DNA of 64,000 bases from positions 124,001-188,000 of the forward strand of contig NZ_JAIMIC010000008.1 of assembly GCF_019966545.1 (NCBI RefSeq), read 5' to 3'. The stretch is from Heliomarina baculiformis. GTDB lineage: Bacteria; Pseudomonadota; Alphaproteobacteria; Rhodobacterales; Rhodobacteraceae. Under the pieces are notes generated by a model, which was not told the DNA's origin, did no database searches, and saw only the letters and a list, made by a program, of their open reading frames with translations. Shown here one piece after another: positions 43,847-54,043 of the stretch. The position numbers were made by a program, and so were the translations under genes. Numbering within the stretch: position 1 is the first letter of the stretch; the number at the start of each line of letters is the position of its first letter.

Positions 43847-44581
43847 ATGACAGTTGCAACTAAATCTCTTCTTTCAAATTGTGCGGATTGCCCGATCCGT
43901 CACCGTGCAGTCTGTGCCCGGTGCGAAGCGGACGAGCTCGCCCAGCTTGAGGAAATAAAGTACTACCGCAGCTTTGAGGCGGGGCAGACGATTGTCTGGT
44001 CCAATGACCGGATGGATTTTGTCGCCTCGGTCGTGAGCGGTGTCGCAACCCTGACCCAGACAATGGAAGACGGCCGGACGCAGATGGTCGGATTGCTTCT
44101 CCCTTCGGATTTTGTCGGACGCCCCGGGCGCAAGGGTGCGGCCTATGACATCGTTGCCACGACGGATCTTATCATGTGCTGTTTTCGCAAGAAGCCGTTC
44201 GAGAAGATGATGATCGACACTCCGCATATCTCGCACCGGCTGCTCGAAATGACATTAGACGAGCTAGATGCCGCGCGGGAGTGGATGCTGGTGCTGGGTC
44301 GCAAGACCGCGCGGGAAAAGATCGCGAGCCTTCTGAATATCGTGGCGCGGCGGCAACCGACCTTTTCGCCACATGGGGCCGTGGTCTTTGATCTGCCGCT
44401 GACGCGCGAAGCCATGGCGGATTATCTTGGTCTGACGCTTGAGACGGTAAGCCGGCAGATGTCGGCCCTGCGTAAGGCGGGAGTCATCTCGCTTCAGGGC
44501 AACCGGCATGTGACCGTGCCGGACATGGCACGGCTGATGGAAGCGGCGGGCGATGACAGCGATGGTGGTCACCTGATCTGA
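43847..44581 (+). CDS. fnrL: anaerobic regulator FnrL
   Basis: The 244-residue Crp/Fnr protein has an N-terminal Cys cluster (Cys12, Cys15, Cys23, Cys26) plus Cys111/Cys112 for an oxygen-sensitive [4Fe-4S], a cyclic-nucleotide-fold sensor, and an HTH with LTLETVSRQMSALRKAGVI; the E--SR pattern reads TTGAT-N4-ATCAA. It activates microaerobic genes such as hemN and cco. I chose ATG 43847 by family alignment; the frame is open further upstream. Confidence 0.95.
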   Translation: MTVATKSLLSNCADCPIRHRAVCARCEADELAQLEEIKYYRSFEAGQTIVWSNDRMDFVASVVSGVATLTQTMEDGRTQMVGLLLPSDFVGRPGRKGAAYDIVATTDLIMCCFRKKPFEKMMIDTPHISHRLLEMTLDELDAAREWMLVLGRKTAREKIASLLNIVARRQPTFSPHGAVVFDLPLTREAMADYLGLTLETVSRQMSALRKAGVISLQGNRHVTVPDMARLMEAAGDDSDGGHLI

Positions 44582-44844
44582 GCAAAACTCCAGCGGGCTG
44601 ATTTTCAGCAAGCTGCCGGGGTTGTGCGTTACGACGGGGTGTAAGCTGTTTGTTTGGCTGTAGCGCAGCAAAGATTTTCAACTGAACGGGTCCCGTGTGC
44701 CGGGCGCGCAAGGCGCGAGCGACCGGAAAGCTGTCATGTTAACTTAGTAAATGTGTCGGAAAAGTGTCGTTTGGCGCGGGTAAATGTCCGATTGTTGGCG
44801 CATTTGCGCCGCGAAAATTACACAATTCAAGACAGGATCTCCTC

Positions 44845-45891
44845 ATGTTTCGCCTGATCGTGACCGGCTTTGCCGTCGCTACCGCATTTGCTGCGCCGTC
44901 TTTCGCTGCTTCCTTCAACACGCTTTCCGGAGAAGCTCCGCTGGTGATCGCTCATCGTGGCGCAAGCGGATATCTTCCCGAACACACGCTGGCTGCGTAT
45001 GAGCTGGCGATCCAGATGGGTGCGGATATCGTCGAGCCCGATCTCCAGACCACCAAGGACGGCCACCTTGTCGCGATGCACGACAGCTCGCTGGCCCGCA
45101 CGACCAACGTGGAAACCGTTCTGGGTGAGCGCAATGGCAGCTACAACGTATCCGAATACACGCTGGCCGAGATCAAGACGCTGACCGTCGAAACCTCTGC
45201 CGGTAATAGCTATCCCGGTTACACGCCGTCGATGGCGGAGCCGTTTAAAGTGCCGACTTTCCAGGAGGTCATGGACCTTGTGAAGGCGCATAACACCGCA
45301 ACGGGCGACAAGATCGGCGTCTATCCCGAAGCGAAAGTGCCGAGCGCGGAAACCATGAACCGCCAGATCCTGACAGAGATGCAGGCCAACGGGTTCACCA
45401 CCCGCGAAGATAATTCGTTCGTCCAGACATTCAGCGCCCAGGGCGCGGCCGATCTGGCTGCGATTCAGGACGAGCTGGGCATGGATAACCAGATCGCGGT
45501 TCTGGGTTATGCGCAGCTGACCGCCGAAGGGTTCGGCGTTTACGACTATCCTACGGGAACCATCAACCAGCTCGCCGATCTCGCACTGTTTGCCGACGGT
45601 GTAGGCGTAAACCTTGGCTCGCTAACCTCCGAGTTCATCGTCGCGGCCCATGATCTTGGCCTTGCCGTGCATGGCTGGACCTTTAACCAGTCGACCGAGG
45701 AAGATGCCTTGGCAGCTCAGCAGGCTTGGATCGACGCGGGCATGGACGGTCTGTTCACCAACTACACGGACCTGACCCGCGCGATCGTGGACGCGAATGT
45801 TTCGGCCGTGCCGCTTCCCGCTGGTCTGCCGCTGATGCTGGCAGGGGTTGGCAGCCTCGCGGTTATCCGTCGTCGTCGCAAAGCCGCCTGA
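44845..45891 (+). CDS. glycerophosphodiester phosphodiesterase with VPLPA-CTERM anchor
   Basis: The 348-residue protein has a signal peptide (MFRLIVTGFAVATAFAAPSFA), a GDPD domain with IAHRGASGYLPEHT (His37, Arg38, Glu46) and VEPDLQTTKDGHLVAMHD, and HGWTFNQSTEEDA. It ends VSAVPLPAGLPLMLAGVGSL plus RRRRKAA, an exact VPLPA-CTERM sorting signal. It should split glycerophosphodiesters to glycerol-3-phosphate outside the cytoplasm while tethered to the surface. The 263-base gap upstream holds its promoter; a GGCGCA/TGCGCC hairpin lies at 44798-44811. Confidence 0.92.
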   Translation: MFRLIVTGFAVATAFAAPSFAASFNTLSGEAPLVIAHRGASGYLPEHTLAAYELAIQMGADIVEPDLQTTKDGHLVAMHDSSLARTTNVETVLGERNGSYNVSEYTLAEIKTLTVETSAGNSYPGYTPSMAEPFKVPTFQEVMDLVKAHNTATGDKIGVYPEAKVPSAETMNRQILTEMQANGFTTREDNSFVQTFSAQGAADLAAIQDELGMDNQIAVLGYAQLTAEGFGVYDYPTGTINQLADLALFADGVGVNLGSLTSEFIVAAHDLGLAVHGWTFNQSTEEDALAAQQAWIDAGMDGLFTNYTDLTRAIVDANVSAVPLPAGLPLMLAGVGSLAVIRRRRKAA

Positions 45892-45917
45892 TAAAGGTTG
45901 TGTTGTACGAGTTCATT

Positions 45918-45946
45918 GGCCGCCCCGAAACGGGCGGCCATTTTAA
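45918..45946 (+). terminator. intrinsic terminator of the GDPD gene
   Basis: GGCCGCCC and GGGCGGCC form a perfect 8-bp stem with a 6-base loop, followed by ATTTTAA. Its tail touches the stop codon of the convergent uspA-like gene. Confidence 0.82.
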
Positions 45947-46782
45947 TGCGCCATGAGCACCGGCACTGTGGCTTTTTCCAGCATGTGCCGGGTCGCGCCG
46001 CCAAGTACCGCTTCGCGCAGGCGGGAGTGGCCATAGGCCCCCATGACCAGCATATCGGCGCCGCTATCGGCGACATGGCGGTTCAGGATGTCAGAGACCT
46101 TGGGCATGGTTTGCGACAGCACGTCGATCTCGCAGCTGACACCGTGCCGCGCCAGCATCTGGCCGAGCATCCCGCCGGGGTCCGAGCGTTCCGGACCATG
46201 CGCGGGCGGGTCGATGATGGTGATCCGAACCCGGTTCGCAGCTTGCAGGAAGGGGATGGACCGGCGGATGGCGTTCAGCGATTCCGCGCTTTCGTTCCAT
46301 GCCACGACCACGGTCTGTGGCAGCGAAATGGGCTGACCCTTGGAGGGCACAACGAGAACCGGGGCCTGACCGCCGAACAACGCCGCCTCGATTACCGCTT
46401 CGGCGTCGCGGTCACCGTGTTCGCCATAAGGCTGCGGCGCGATCACGAGGTCGGTGAAACGGCTGTGGAACGCGACCTGCCGTCCGAGATTGGTCACCGG
46501 CACGACGCTTTCCTCGGCGGACCAGCGTATGTCGCTCTTGTTCATGGTCTCGTTCACAAAGGCCAGCAGCTCGGCGGCGTCCGACTGGGCCCTGTCGATG
46601 GATTCCTGAAGCACCATCGCCGTGGCACCGGCGTCGTAATAGCCCAATTGGGTGCGATCCAGACCCATGCAGAGGATTTCGGCGTGGCTGTCGAGGCGGT
46701 CGGCCAGTGTTGTCATCTGCGCCAATGCCGGTTCGGCCGACTTTCTCTCAGTCACCACGCACAGCAAAGATTTGTATGTCAT
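45943..46782 (-). CDS. tandem universal stress protein
   Basis: The 279-residue protein has two UspA-type domains; the second ends with the ATP-binding signature [22 protein letters not shown] in pieces, the first is degenerate. I chose ATG 46782, after GGGAGAA; the longer frame has no support. It is divergent from ccoNOQP, as in other Rhodobacteraceae, and may share the FNR box at 46873-46886. Confidence 0.88.
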   Translation of the reverse strand: MTYKSLLCVVTERKSAEPALAQMTTLADRLDSHAEILCMGLDRTQLGYYDAGATAMVLQESIDRAQSDAAELLAFVNETMNKSDIRWSAEESVVPVTNLGRQVAFHSRFTDLVIAPQPYGEHGDRDAEAVIEAALFGGQAPVLVVPSKGQPISLPQTVVVAWNESAESLNAIRRSIPFLQAANRVRITIIDPPAHGPERSDPGGMLGQMLARHGVSCEIDVLSQTMPKVSDILNRHVADSGADMLVMGAYGHSRLREAVLGGATRHMLEKATVPVLMAH

Positions 46783-46872
46783 CAGATTTCTCCCAGAATA
46801 CGTGTCCACCAGGGCTGTCGATGGCAAGCGGTGGTCGCCCACAATCACTGCCACGGATCAACCGCGTTTTTG

Positions 46873-46886
46873 TTGACACAGATCAA
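46873..46886. promoter_or_regulatory. FNR box upstream of ccoNOQP
   Basis: TTGACACAGATCAA matches TTGAT-N4-ATCAA with one change. It is centred about 100 bases before the ccoN ATG and about 97 bases from the divergent universal stress protein start. Confidence 0.8.
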
Positions 46887-46979
46887 AGCTGCCTGCCTCC
46901 GATTTCAGCAGTATCTGCCGCGAACGGATCTGTCTTGGGTGGCATAAGACTTGCCCAGACCAGAATAAGGGACAAGAAA

Positions 46980-48584
46980 ATGTCTAATTATATCAAGCTG
47001 ATCGTGCTTGGTGTCATTACCTTGATCGCGATGATGGGAATCAACTATGCGCGCGATCTTGCGTATATGGTCCATGCCGCGATCGTCGTGATCGTCGCCG
47101 GCGGGTTGTTTCTTTACACGCTGCGGAACATGGAGGAGCAGGTGGTTCCCGTATCGCAGGGCGACTATTTCGATAGCGTCATCCGCGCCGGGGTCATCGC
47201 GACAGCCTTCTGGGGCGTCGTCGGCTTCCTCGTCGGGGTGGTCATCGCCTTTCAGCTCGCCTTCCCCCAGTTGAACTTTGAATTCCTGCAAGGCATCGGC
47301 AATTTCGGCAGGTTGCGGCCGCTGCACACATCGGCGGTTATCTTTGCCTTTGGCGGCAACGCGCTGATCTGTACGTCATTCTACGTGGTGCAGCGCACCT
47401 CGGCTGCACGTCTTTGGGGCGGTAACCTGGGTTGGTTCGTGTTCTGGGGCTACCAGCTTTTCATCGTGCTGGCAGCGACCGGGTACCTCCTCGGGGCGAC
47501 GCAGTCCAAGGAATACGCCGAACCGGAATGGTATGTCGATCTGTGGCTGACCATAGTCTGGGTGGCTTATCTGGCCGTCTTCCTTGGAACCATCGTGAAG
47601 CGGAAAGAGCCGCATATCTACGTGGCGAATTGGTTCTACCTTTCCTTTATCGTGACCGTTGCGCTTCTCCACGTCGTTAACAACCTGTCCATCCCCGTCT
47701 CTATCTGGGGGTCGCGTTCGGTGCAGGTATTCTCGGGTGTGCAGGATGCGATGACGCAGTGGTGGTATGGCCACAACGCTGTGGGCTTTTTCCTCACCGC
47801 CGGCTTCCTTGGCATGATGTACTATTTCGTGCCGAAACAGGCGGAACGTCCTGTTTACAGTTACAAGCTGTCAATCATCCACTTCTGGGCGCTGATCTTC
47901 CTGTATATCTGGGCCGGTCCGCACCACCTGCATTACACGGCGCTGCCTGACTGGGCCTCGACCCTTGGGATGGTGTTCTCGATCATCCTCTGGATGCCGA
48001 GCTGGGGTGGCATGATCAACGGTCTGATGACGCTGTCAGGCGCATGGGACAAGCTGCGCACCGACCCGGTCATCCGCATGATGGTCATCTCGATCGGTTT
48101 CTACGGCATGTCGACCTTTGAAGGCCCGATGATGTCGATCCGCGCGGTGAACTCTCTGAGCCACTATACCGACTGGACCATCGGACACGTGCACTCGGGT
48201 GCGCTGGGCTGGAACGGCATGATCACCTTTGGTGCGCTCTATTTCCTGACCCCGGTCCTGTGGAAGCGCGAGCGGCTGTATTCCCTGTCGCTGGTAAGCT
48301 GGCACTTCTGGCTCGCGACTATCGGTATCGTTCTTTACGCAGCGTCGATGTGGGTGACCGGTATCATGGAAGGCCTGATGTGGCGTGAAGTCGATGCGAA
48401 CGGTTTCCTCGTCTGGTCCTTTGCCGACACCGTTGCTGCCAAGTTCCCGATGTATGTGACACGCGGTCTGGGCGGAGTCATGTACCTGGGTGGTGCGCTG
48501 ATCATGTGCTATAATCTCTGGATGACTGTCCGTGCGGCCCCTGCCAAAGAGCAGAGCCTCGCGACAGCTGTCCCGGCCGAATAA
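46980..48584 (+). CDS. ccoN: cbb3-type cytochrome c oxidase subunit I
   Basis: The 534-residue protein has 12 or more membrane helices and the haem-copper ligands: [34 protein letters not shown] and [12 protein letters not shown]. It forms the catalytic core of a high-affinity oxidase used at low oxygen. I chose ATG 46980 ([11 protein letters not shown]), not the longer frame starting 46707. First gene of ccoNOQP. Confidence 0.97.
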   Translation: MSNYIKLIVLGVITLIAMMGINYARDLAYMVHAAIVVIVAGGLFLYTLRNMEEQVVPVSQGDYFDSVIRAGVIATAFWGVVGFLVGVVIAFQLAFPQLNFEFLQGIGNFGRLRPLHTSAVIFAFGGNALICTSFYVVQRTSAARLWGGNLGWFVFWGYQLFIVLAATGYLLGATQSKEYAEPEWYVDLWLTIVWVAYLAVFLGTIVKRKEPHIYVANWFYLSFIVTVALLHVVNNLSIPVSIWGSRSVQVFSGVQDAMTQWWYGHNAVGFFLTAGFLGMMYYFVPKQAERPVYSYKLSIIHFWALIFLYIWAGPHHLHYTALPDWASTLGMVFSIILWMPSWGGMINGLMTLSGAWDKLRTDPVIRMMVISIGFYGMSTFEGPMMSIRAVNSLSHYTDWTIGHVHSGALGWNGMITFGALYFLTPVLWKRERLYSLSLVSWHFWLATIGIVLYAASMWVTGIMEGLMWREVDANGFLVWSFADTVAAKFPMYVTRGLGGVMYLGGALIMCYNLWMTVRAAPAKEQSLATAVPAE

Positions 48585-48598
48585 GGAGGGCCGAGACA

Positions 48599-49438
48599 AT
48601 GAGTGACGAAAAAACACCGAACAACCCCAAGATCAGCGATCCTGAGGACGATCCGAAAGTATCCACTCTCGAGGATATGCCTGATGAGGTGCCGAACGAG
48701 CTGCCGCACCACACGTGGTTCCTTGACAAGCACAAGTTCATCGAGACCAACGCGACGCTGCTGCTTGTGCTGAGCTTTCTTGTGGTGACCGTCGGCGGGA
48801 TCGTGGAAATCGCCCCCCTGTTCTATCTTCAGAACACGATCGAAAAGGTCGAAGGCGTGCGGCCCTATTCGCCGCTCGAGCTGACCGGGCGCGAGGTTTA
48901 TATCCGCGAAGGCTGCTATGTGTGCCACAGCCAGATGATCCGTCCGATGCGCGACGAGGTCGAACGCTATGGGCATTATTCGCTGGCGGCGGAATCGATG
49001 TATGACCACCCGTTCCAGTGGGGGTCCAAGCGGACGGGTCCCGATCTGGCGCGGGTTGGCGGGCGCTATTCGGATGACTGGCATCTGGACCACCTTCGCG
49101 ATCCGCAGTCGGTCGTGCCGGAATCCGTGATGCCGAAGTACGGCTTTCTCGAGAATACCATCATCGAGGGCGAGTACGTACAGGAGCTGATGGAGACCCA
49201 TCAATTCGTGGGCGTGCCCTATACCGAAGAGATGATCGTAAACGCCTCGGCCGATTTCCGGGCGCAGGCCGACCCGGACAGCGATTACGACGGCATGCTG
49301 GAACGCTATCCCGGCGCGCAGGTTCGTAACTTTGACCGCCAGCCGGGGATTTCCGAGGCGGATGCGCTGATCGCCTATCTTCAGATGCTGGGTACGTTGG
49401 TCGACTTCTCGACCTTCACGCCAGATGCCAGCCGCTAA
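48599..49438 (+). CDS. ccoO: cbb3-type cytochrome c oxidase subunit II
   Basis: The 279-residue protein has one membrane helix (about 51-70) and a mono-haem cytochrome domain with CYVCH (106-110) and [19 protein letters not shown] in pieces. It has a longer acidic N-terminus (about 38 residues) than the usual about 240-residue subunit. It begins 14 bases after ccoN, with AAGGAGGG upstream. Confidence 0.96.
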   Translation: MSDEKTPNNPKISDPEDDPKVSTLEDMPDEVPNELPHHTWFLDKHKFIETNATLLLVLSFLVVTVGGIVEIAPLFYLQNTIEKVEGVRPYSPLELTGREVYIREGCYVCHSQMIRPMRDEVERYGHYSLAAESMYDHPFQWGSKRTGPDLARVGGRYSDDWHLDHLRDPQSVVPESVMPKYGFLENTIIEGEYVQELMETHQFVGVPYTEEMIVNASADFRAQADPDSDYDGMLERYPGAQVRNFDRQPGISEADALIAYLQMLGTLVDFSTFTPDASR

Positions 49439-49450
49439 GGGGGACTTGAT

Positions 49451-49630
49451 ATGGACATGTATTCAATCCTGCGCGAATTCGCTGACAGCTGGATGCTGCT
49501 GAGCCTGTTCCTGTTCTTTGTCGGGGTTGTCCTTTGGGTGTTCCGGCCGGGCAGCAGCAAGACCTACGCGGAGACATCTGAAATCCCGTTCCGCCACGCA
49601 GACAAGCCTGCAAAGGAGCCAAGAAAATGA
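49451..49630 (+). CDS. ccoQ: cbb3 oxidase small subunit CcoQ
   Basis: The 59-residue protein (MDMYSILREFADSWMLLSL, then FLFFVGVVLWVFRPGSSKTY) has one membrane helix and the FRPG boundary typical of CcoQ/FixQ. It stabilises the oxidase complex. It starts 12 bases after ccoO and its stop overlaps the ccoP start (ATGA). Confidence 0.95.
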   Translation: MDMYSILREFADSWMLLSLFLFFVGVVLWVFRPGSSKTYAETSEIPFRHADKPAKEPRK

Positions 49631-50496
49631 GTAAAGTACCTCCTAAAAAGGCGGGTGATCCGGAAACAACCGGCCATAGCTGGGACGGAATCGAAGAGTT
49701 CAACAACCCGCTGCCGCGCTGGTGGCTCTGGACCTTTTACGCGACCATCATCTGGGGTCTGGGCTATACGATTGCCTATCCGGCCTGGCCGATGATCAAC
49801 GAGGCGACTGCGGGTGTCCTTGGCTATTCCACTCGTAACGAGCTGGTCGAAGATCTGGCCCGCGCCGAAGCGGCCAATGCCGAGATCAACGCCAAGCTGG
49901 CATCGGTCGATCTTGCCTCGATTTCGGAAGATCCGGAGCTGACGCAATATGCCACCTCGGCGGGCGGCGCGGTGTTCCGCACCTTCTGCGCCCAGTGTCA
50001 CGGGTCCGGTGCGGCCGGGGCCAAGGGCTATCCCAACCTGCTGGATGACGACTGGCTATGGGGCGGCGATATCGAGTCCATTCATTACACGATCTCGCAC
50101 GGGATCCGGAACGAACAGGATTTCGATGCGCGCTATTCGGAAATGCCAGCGTTCGGACGTGATGGCATCCTTGACGGCGAGCAGGTGGACCAGGTTGTCA
50201 ACTATGTGATGTCCCTGTCCGGTGATCCGCAGGATGCGGCGGCAGCGCAGGCGGGTGAACAGGTATTCGCGGATAACTGCGTAGCCTGCCACGGTGAGGA
50301 TGCAAGGGGCAACCGCGACATGGGGGCGCCGAACCTTGCCGATGCGATCTGGCTTTATGGTGGTGACTACGATGCGCTGCATGAGACGGTGATGAACGCC
50401 CGGTTTGGCGTGATGCCGCCGTGGTCGCAGAACCTTAGCGAAGCGGAGATTCGCGCGGTTGCCTCTTATGTTCACCAGTTGGGTGGCGGCGAATAG
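49627..50496 (+). CDS. ccoP: cbb3-type oxidase di-haem subunit III
   Basis: The 289-residue protein has a membrane helix (about 32-52, WWLWTFYATIIWGLGYTIAYPAWP) and two cytochrome c domains, with CAQCH (121-125) and CVACH (218-222). It passes electrons from cytochrome c to CcoO/CcoN. Last gene of the operon. Confidence 0.97.
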   Translation: MSKVPPKKAGDPETTGHSWDGIEEFNNPLPRWWLWTFYATIIWGLGYTIAYPAWPMINEATAGVLGYSTRNELVEDLARAEAANAEINAKLASVDLASISEDPELTQYATSAGGAVFRTFCAQCHGSGAAGAKGYPNLLDDDWLWGGDIESIHYTISHGIRNEQDFDARYSEMPAFGRDGILDGEQVDQVVNYVMSLSGDPQDAAAAQAGEQVFADNCVACHGEDARGNRDMGAPNLADAIWLYGGDYDALHETVMNARFGVMPPWSQNLSEAEIRAVASYVHQLGGGE

Positions 50497-50518
50497 CCTT
50501 TCGCCACGGATTAAAACG

Positions 50519-50555
50519 AAAGCCCCCCGATCCTTGGTCGGGGGGCTTTATTTTT
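50519..50555. terminator. bidirectional terminator after ccoP
   Basis: AAAGCCCCCCGA and TCGGGGGGCTTT form a 12-bp perfect stem with a 7-base loop, followed by ATTTTT on the plus strand and by CGTTTTAAT on the minus strand. Confidence 0.92.
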
Positions 50556-50561
50556 GGCCGA

Positions 50562-50741
50562 TCATAGTTTGTTCGGGTCGATGTCACGGGGCGATTGAAC
50601 AAACCAGTGCCCTCTGGGCAGCCACCGCTTTTTCCTGTCGTGGCGTTTCGGCGTTACATCTCGTACGAGTTCCGTACCGGTACGCGTCGCGGTCATGAAA
50701 GATCTGGCATAAATTCCAAGCATTGGTCCTAATCCTAACAT
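50562..50741 (-). CDS. small hypothetical protein (59 aa)
   Basis: A minus-strand frame from ATG 50741 encodes MLGLGPMLGIYARSFMTATR and then a basic tail (PKRHDRKKRWLPRGHWF) ending DIDPNKL. It fills most of the gap between the bidirectional terminator and the LysR gene, the terminator works in its direction, and the composition looks protein-like. I cannot name a family and no strong ribosome binding site is visible. Confidence 0.4.
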   Translation of the reverse strand: MLGLGPMLGIYARSFMTATRTGTELVRDVTPKRHDRKKRWLPRGHWFVQSPRDIDPNKL

Positions 50742-50841
50742 TTTTTGTTTCCGATCATTGCCTTTCGACACGCTCATCATTGACTGAACTGTCGATGAAT
50801 GCGACTTAATGAGATATGCAATATGTAAGTATGATTTACAC

Positions 50842-51711
50842 ATGAAGTGGAGGGACATGCCGCCCCTCGCCGGGCTGAGGGCATTTGCCGCCTTTGCTGA
50901 AACCGGCAACGTGGTGTCGGCCGGTGAAGAGCTGAACGTGACCCATGCCGCGATCAGCCAGCATCTGCGGGCGCTTGAGCGGCATATGGGCGTGGCCCTG
51001 CTGGACCGGAGCGGGAGAGCATTGAGCCTGACCGATGAAGGTAGGCAACTGGCGCATTCTCTCACGGTGGGTTTCGGGGCAATCGCTTCAGTCGTGCAGG
51101 AGCTGACCGGGCGCGATGCGGCGCGTCCCTTGCATATTTCGACGACGCCTTCTTTCGCCGCCAACTGGCTGATGCCCCGTTTGCCCGACTTTCGCATGGC
51201 AAACCCGGACGTGGAGCTGATGATCGACCCGACGGCAACTGTGGTCGAACTCAATCCGGGTGGGATCGACGTTGCCCTGCGGTATGGATCGGGTGGCTGG
51301 GCCGGACTGGACACCGAACTGTTGATCGCCACCCCGATGGTCGTTTCTGGTGCGCCGGAGTTGATTAAAGGCAGAAAGGTCGATGAGCCGAAGGATCTGG
51401 CGGAGTTTCCATGGCTTGAAGAACTCGGGACTTCCGAGGCATCGACATGGCTGGAAAGGCGCGGCGTCTCCGGTGCGCTGGCAAAGAACCGGTCACAGAT
51501 GCCCGGGAACCTCGTGTTGGACGGGGCACGGAACGGTCAGGGGCTTGCCGTCAGCACGCGTCTTTTCGTTGAAGGCGATGTCGCGGCGGGTCGCTTGCAG
51601 ATCCTGTTCGAAGAACCGGACCACGGGGCCGGGTATCACATCGTCACGCGACCGGGTGTCATGCGCCCGGCTGCGCGCAGTTTCGTGAACTGGCTGCGAC
51701 GAACGATCTGA
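50842..51711 (+). CDS. LysR family regulator (GcvA-like)
   Basis: The 289-residue protein begins MKWRDMPPLAGLRAFAAFAE with a winged HTH (AGEELNVTHAAISQHLRALERHMG in pieces) and a LysR effector-binding domain (RPLHISTTPSFAANWLMPRL). It resembles the GcvA group. ATG 50857, with GGAGGG just before it, is an alternative start. It is convergent with the RTX protease gene (6 bases apart); the target genes are not evident. Confidence 0.87.
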   Translation: MKWRDMPPLAGLRAFAAFAETGNVVSAGEELNVTHAAISQHLRALERHMGVALLDRSGRALSLTDEGRQLAHSLTVGFGAIASVVQELTGRDAARPLHISTTPSFAANWLMPRLPDFRMANPDVELMIDPTATVVELNPGGIDVALRYGSGGWAGLDTELLIATPMVVSGAPELIKGRKVDEPKDLAEFPWLEELGTSEASTWLERRGVSGALAKNRSQMPGNLVLDGARNGQGLAVSTRLFVEGDVAAGRLQILFEEPDHGAGYHIVTRPGVMRPAARSFVNWLRRTI

Positions 51712-51717
51712 AGCCCG

Positions 51718-53898
51718 TCAGACGATGGTCAGAACGTCCCATAGGCTGTCGACATCCGTGAAATTCTGAAGCGTCAGGCTGCTGTTCTGATCAATCGAGA
51801 AGACCGTGTCGCCGCCGGAAACGCTGGCAAGCGCGAGGACGTCCCATGTGGCCGGCGCAGATCCGATCCAGAGGCTTTCGTCAAAGCAGAGCAGATCATT
51901 TTGAAAGTCAGTGATGATATCCATGCCGCCGGTGAAGATGAAGGTATCCTTGCCTCGGCCGCCGCTCAGCGTGTCATTGCCGGATCCGCCGGAAAGCGTA
52001 TCGCTGCCACCATTGCCGATCAGCCGGTCGTCGCCTTCGCCGCCTAGCAGCGTGTCCTTGCGGTTGCCACCCTTTAGGATGTCATTCCCGGCACCGCCGT
52101 CGAGATCGTCTTTGCCCGCGTTGCCAAGCAGCTTGTCGTCACCGTCCCGACCGTAGAAGCTGTCATTGCCCTTTTTGCCCTTGAAGAGATTGTCATTCGA
52201 ATCTCCCCAGACGGTATCGTTATGGGCCGTGCCGATGATCCGTTCGACATCGATGAGCACATCGCCGAGCGCCGCGCCGTCATTCAGATCTGAATTCTGC
52301 AGGTCTAGCGTGATGCCGCTGCTTTCGCCAAGGAATATGGCAGTATCGTTTCCTTCACCGCCATCAAGGCGATCGGATCCGCTGCCGCCGTTCAGCTTGT
52401 CATTGCCTGCATCGCCTTCGATGATGTCATCGCCATCGCCGCCGAACAGCTTGTCCTTGCCATCGCCGCCGCGCAGCGTGTCCGAGCCCCAGTTGCCCCG
52501 GATGACATTGTTGGCCGCGTTGCCGTCGACGATATCGTCGCCGTTTCCTGCGTCGTATTCTTCAATCAGGGTGCCACGGGCGATGTACATGTTGCCGGTG
52601 CTGCCGAGCACGTCCGAGACGGATTCAGGGTTCAGGTCGACGACCTGATCGAAATAGTCTTGGGAGAAATTGATCCGGTCACCGCCGTTGGCATCATAGA
52701 TGGTGAAGGCGACGTATGTATCTTCGAAGACGCTGTCATTCGGGTTGCCGTTCATGACGTCAAAGATCTGACCAAGCCAGCTGTCGCCAAGCGTATGCCC
52801 CACACCGTAAACGGTGTCACCGTCGCTGATGCTTCCAGTTGACGCCGCGCCATAGAGCTCCTGCACCGCGACTATATCTGCGGCCATGGCCGAGATCAGC
52901 GTTGCATAGCTTGCATCGGTTTCGGTGTTTTCGTCCTGATCGAAGTAGGACATCACCGAGACTTGCCAGCTGTCATTGGCAAAGGTGTTGTTGTTGCCGT
53001 AGATCGCGTCGCCGTTGTAATCGCCCAGATGGCCAAGTCCCAACGCATGGCCGATTTCATGAATGAAGGTCTGGAAAGCGTAGGTTCCCATAGTGGCGCC
53101 GTATTCGTTCAGCCAGTCCTGACCGACATTAACCTCGGCAAAGCTGGTCGCATCGCCAAGAGCCGAATAGGTGGCATAGGCACCGTTATCCTCATCATCA
53201 AAGGTGATCTGGGCGCTGCCCGCCGTTTCTACGAAATCGATATCCGCGACGGCTTCCCATGTTTCGAGCGCCCACTTGGCGAGTTTTTGGCCATCCGTGG
53301 TCAATGCGTCGAGATTCACGGTGATGATGTTGCTGGCGCTGGTATCGAAGTGATGCGCGGTGCCGCCATCATCGTTCCAGTAGCCTTCGATCAGGTAGTC
53401 GGCCAGCGTATCGAGGTCAGCGGTGATCGGCGCGGCACCGGGCAGCGCCTGCGATTCACCCGCCTGAACATCGACGAGAACTTCGTAACCACCCGTGGCA
53501 CCAGAATAACCTTGGACCGAGATATAGAACTTGCCGGTTGCAGTGGCCTCGAAAGAAAGGAAGGAATTCGTGCCTTTGCCGCCATCGTCATTCTCGGCAA
53601 GGTAATTGCCAGTGGCGCCGTAGATCTTCATGACCGGGTCGGACAGGATTTCGGTCAGATCGGCGGAACCGTTGACCGCGATATCGTAGACGATACCTTT
53701 TTTCAGCGAGACACTGATCCAGTCGGCGTCCGAGCTGTCGTTCAGAACGCCGGTGAACCTGTCGCCGACCGAGATTCCGTAGGTGGTGGAAATACCGTCC
53801 GCGGCCTCTGCGACCTCGGTTATTTCCTTAGCAGAGACGATGCCCTGATATTCACAAGGGACTACAGGGTGGCGGATCGCCGAACATACCGTACACAT
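51718..53898 (-). CDS. RTX serralysin-like M10 metalloprotease
   Basis: The 726-residue protein begins [17 protein letters not shown], a start I associate with Rhodobacteraceae M10 proteases. It has a pre-peptidase C-terminal (PPC-like) domain (about 38-145), a protease domain with [11 protein letters not shown] (280-290) and the Met-turn SVMSYF (314-319), and about 15 GGxGxDxL-type RTX repeats in several blocks (about 430-665) that bind calcium. No Sec signal is present, so secretion by a type I system is expected, but none is encoded here. Confidence 0.92.
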   Translation of the reverse strand: MCTVCSAIRHPVVPCEYQGIVSAKEITEVAEAADGISTTYGISVGDRFTGVLNDSSDADWISVSLKKGIVYDIAVNGSADLTEILSDPVMKIYGATGNYLAENDDGGKGTNSFLSFEATATGKFYISVQGYSGATGGYEVLVDVQAGESQALPGAAPITADLDTLADYLIEGYWNDDGGTAHHFDTSASNIITVNLDALTTDGQKLAKWALETWEAVADIDFVETAGSAQITFDDEDNGAYATYSALGDATSFAEVNVGQDWLNEYGATMGTYAFQTFIHEIGHALGLGHLGDYNGDAIYGNNNTFANDSWQVSVMSYFDQDENTETDASYATLISAMAADIVAVQELYGAASTGSISDGDTVYGVGHTLGDSWLGQIFDVMNGNPNDSVFEDTYVAFTIYDANGGDRINFSQDYFDQVVDLNPESVSDVLGSTGNMYIARGTLIEEYDAGNGDDIVDGNAANNVIRGNWGSDTLRGGDGKDKLFGGDGDDIIEGDAGNDKLNGGSGSDRLDGGEGNDTAIFLGESSGITLDLQNSDLNDGAALGDVLIDVERIIGTAHNDTVWGDSNDNLFKGKKGNDSFYGRDGDDKLLGNAGKDDLDGGAGNDILKGGNRKDTLLGGEGDDRLIGNGGSDTLSGGSGNDTLSGGRGKDTFIFTGGMDIITDFQNDLLCFDESLWIGSAPATWDVLALASVSGGDTVFSIDQNSSLTLQNFTDVDSLWDVLTIV

Positions 53899-54029
53899 AC
53901 TTAACTACCCACGTTTTACCGTTCTGGTAGTCGGGTTTGATTCAGGCAATTTCAGCCTCTGAATGTGGCAATGCCGTGAAATGTGGATTCAAGCCTTTCG
54001 ATGCAAAGCTGACTTCGGAATGCTTTTTT

Positions 54030-54043
54030 TTGACCCATGTCAA
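54030..54043. promoter_or_regulatory. FNR-type box upstream of ccoGHIS
   Basis: TTGACCCATGTCAA is a perfect TTGAC-N4-GTCAA palindrome, a variant of the FNR consensus, centred about 60 bases before the ccoG start. Confidence 0.7.
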
